Source of the DNA: Dehalococcoidia bacterium
GTDB lineage: Bacteria; Chloroflexota; Dehalococcoidia; Dehalococcoidales; UBA5760
Assembly (NCBI GenBank): GCA_030639215.1
Contig: DAOWDD010000028.1
Coordinates: forward strand, 1 to 6,415
Length of the DNA stretch: 6,415 bases
Direction of reading: 5' to 3'
This document shows positions 5,950-6,415 of this stretch, piece by piece; the first letter of the stretch is position 1, and each line of letters begins with the position of its first letter. The position numbers and the translations under genes are program-made. The notes under the pieces were generated by a model. That model ran no database searches. It had not been told where the DNA came from and worked only from the letters and a program-made list of their open reading frames with translations.

Positions 5950-6396
5950 ATGAAGGCATGTCAGGGAAAGATGGGCAGGGTCTTTGTAATTCGGCTGGAG
6001 CATGGTGATGTGGTGCCCGGGTGCATCGAGCGTTTTGCTGAGGAGAATGGGGTATCGGTAGGGCATGCCGTTCTAGTCGGTGGTATCGGGGGTGGTGAAG
6101 TCGTTGTTGGCCCGCGGTGTCCGCAGGAGATGCCCCCACAGCCGATGCTTCTGCCTGTTGACGGCGCACACGAGGTGGTGGGGGTTGGTGTACTCGCCCC
6201 CGATGAAGACGGTAAGCCGGTCCTGCACATCCACGCTGCACTGGGCCGGTCGGGACAGACCATGAGCGGATGCCTGAGACCCGGCGTTGAGACCTGGCTG
6301 GTGGGAGAGGTCGTCCTCTATGAGATCCTCGGTGTGAAGGCAGTACGGGTCAGGGATGCAGAGAGCGGCTTTTCTCTTCTCGATCCCGGGGGGTAG
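5950..6396 (+). CDS. PPC-domain (DUF296) protein
   Basis: A 148-residue cytoplasmic protein that is almost entirely one PPC domain (plants and prokaryotes conserved). It opens with KMGRVFVIRLEHGDVVPGCI (7-26), followed by VGHAVLVGGIGGGEVVVG (37-54), the central EVVGVGVLAPDEDGKPVLHIHAALGR segment (75-100) and the closing VGEVVLYEI strand (118-126). The H-x-H at residues 93 and 95, after 'DEDGKP', is the family hallmark; in solved bacterial and archaeal members the domain is a trimer and nearby histidines can bind metal. Plant relatives have AT-hooks and bind DNA. None is present here, so the common label 'DNA-binding protein' is not supported by this sequence. The bacterial function is unknown. 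The ATG was chosen on the AGGAGG site. Translation ends in three consecutive in-frame stops, TAG TGA TAG (6394-6402). The gene looks more GC-rich than the operon and is divergent from it; nothing is seen in the last 13 bases. Confidence 0.87.
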   Translation: MKACQGKMGRVFVIRLEHGDVVPGCIERFAEENGVSVGHAVLVGGIGGGEVVVGPRCPQEMPPQPMLLPVDGAHEVVGVGVLAPDEDGKPVLHIHAALGRSGQTMSGCLRPGVETWLVGEVVLYEILGVKAVRVRDAESGFSLLDPGG

Positions 6397-6415
6397 TGAT
6401 AGCCGTTGGTCGGGC

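Noticed and set aside
5834..6263. Minus-strand open frames of 69-135 codons opposite the PPC gene
   Set aside because: They are low-complexity Pro/His/Arg/Ser-rich translations typical of the reverse of a GC-rich gene. The plus-strand PPC protein explains the region.

Overview
The window reads as part of a Wood-Ljungdahl (reductive acetyl-CoA) gene cluster from an anaerobic bacterium. Five genes run leftward on the minus strand: a CooC-type nickel-insertion ATPase (4823-5653), formate-tetrahydrofolate ligase fhs (2932-4695), a RACo/AcsV-type reductive activator of the corrinoid iron-sulfur protein (911-2899), a second and clearly different CooC-family ATPase (159-914), and the first 19 codons of folD (1-59, cut by the window edge). 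One gene runs rightward: a small PPC/DUF296-domain protein (5950-6396), divergent from the operon.

The genes belong together functionally. Fhs and FolD carry formate through formyl-, methenyl- and methylene-tetrahydrofolate (methyl branch). RACo keeps the methyl-carrying corrinoid protein in its active Co(I) state. The CooC-type ATPases mature the nickel sites of CO dehydrogenase and/or acetyl-CoA synthase (carbonyl branch). The catalytic CODH/ACS genes, the corrinoid protein, the methyltransferase and methylene-THF reductase are not in the window. They presumably lie beyond folD or elsewhere in the genome. The gene content suggests a strict anaerobe using the pathway for acetogenesis or carbon fixation. 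An uncultured Chloroflexota, Firmicutes-like or Desulfobacterota-like host is possible, but the sequence alone does not settle the taxon.

The minus-strand genes are tightly packed: 127 bp between cooC and fhs, 32 bp between fhs and the RACo gene, a 4-bp stop/start overlap between RACo and the second cooC, and 99 bp before folD. This fits one transcript. A sigma-70-like promoter for it lies at about 5768-5797. The 296-bp divergent control region (5654-5949) holds promoter-like elements for both directions, three TTGACT repeats, an imperfect inverted repeat over the predicted operon start site, and a hairpin in each leader.

The less ordinary observations are these: two different CooC subfamilies in one operon; in-frame open extensions after the stop codons of both cooC genes (26 codons after a TGA, 38 codons after a TAG); and the PPC-domain gene sharing a control region with the operon. 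No mobile elements, CRISPR arrays, tRNA or rRNA genes were seen.
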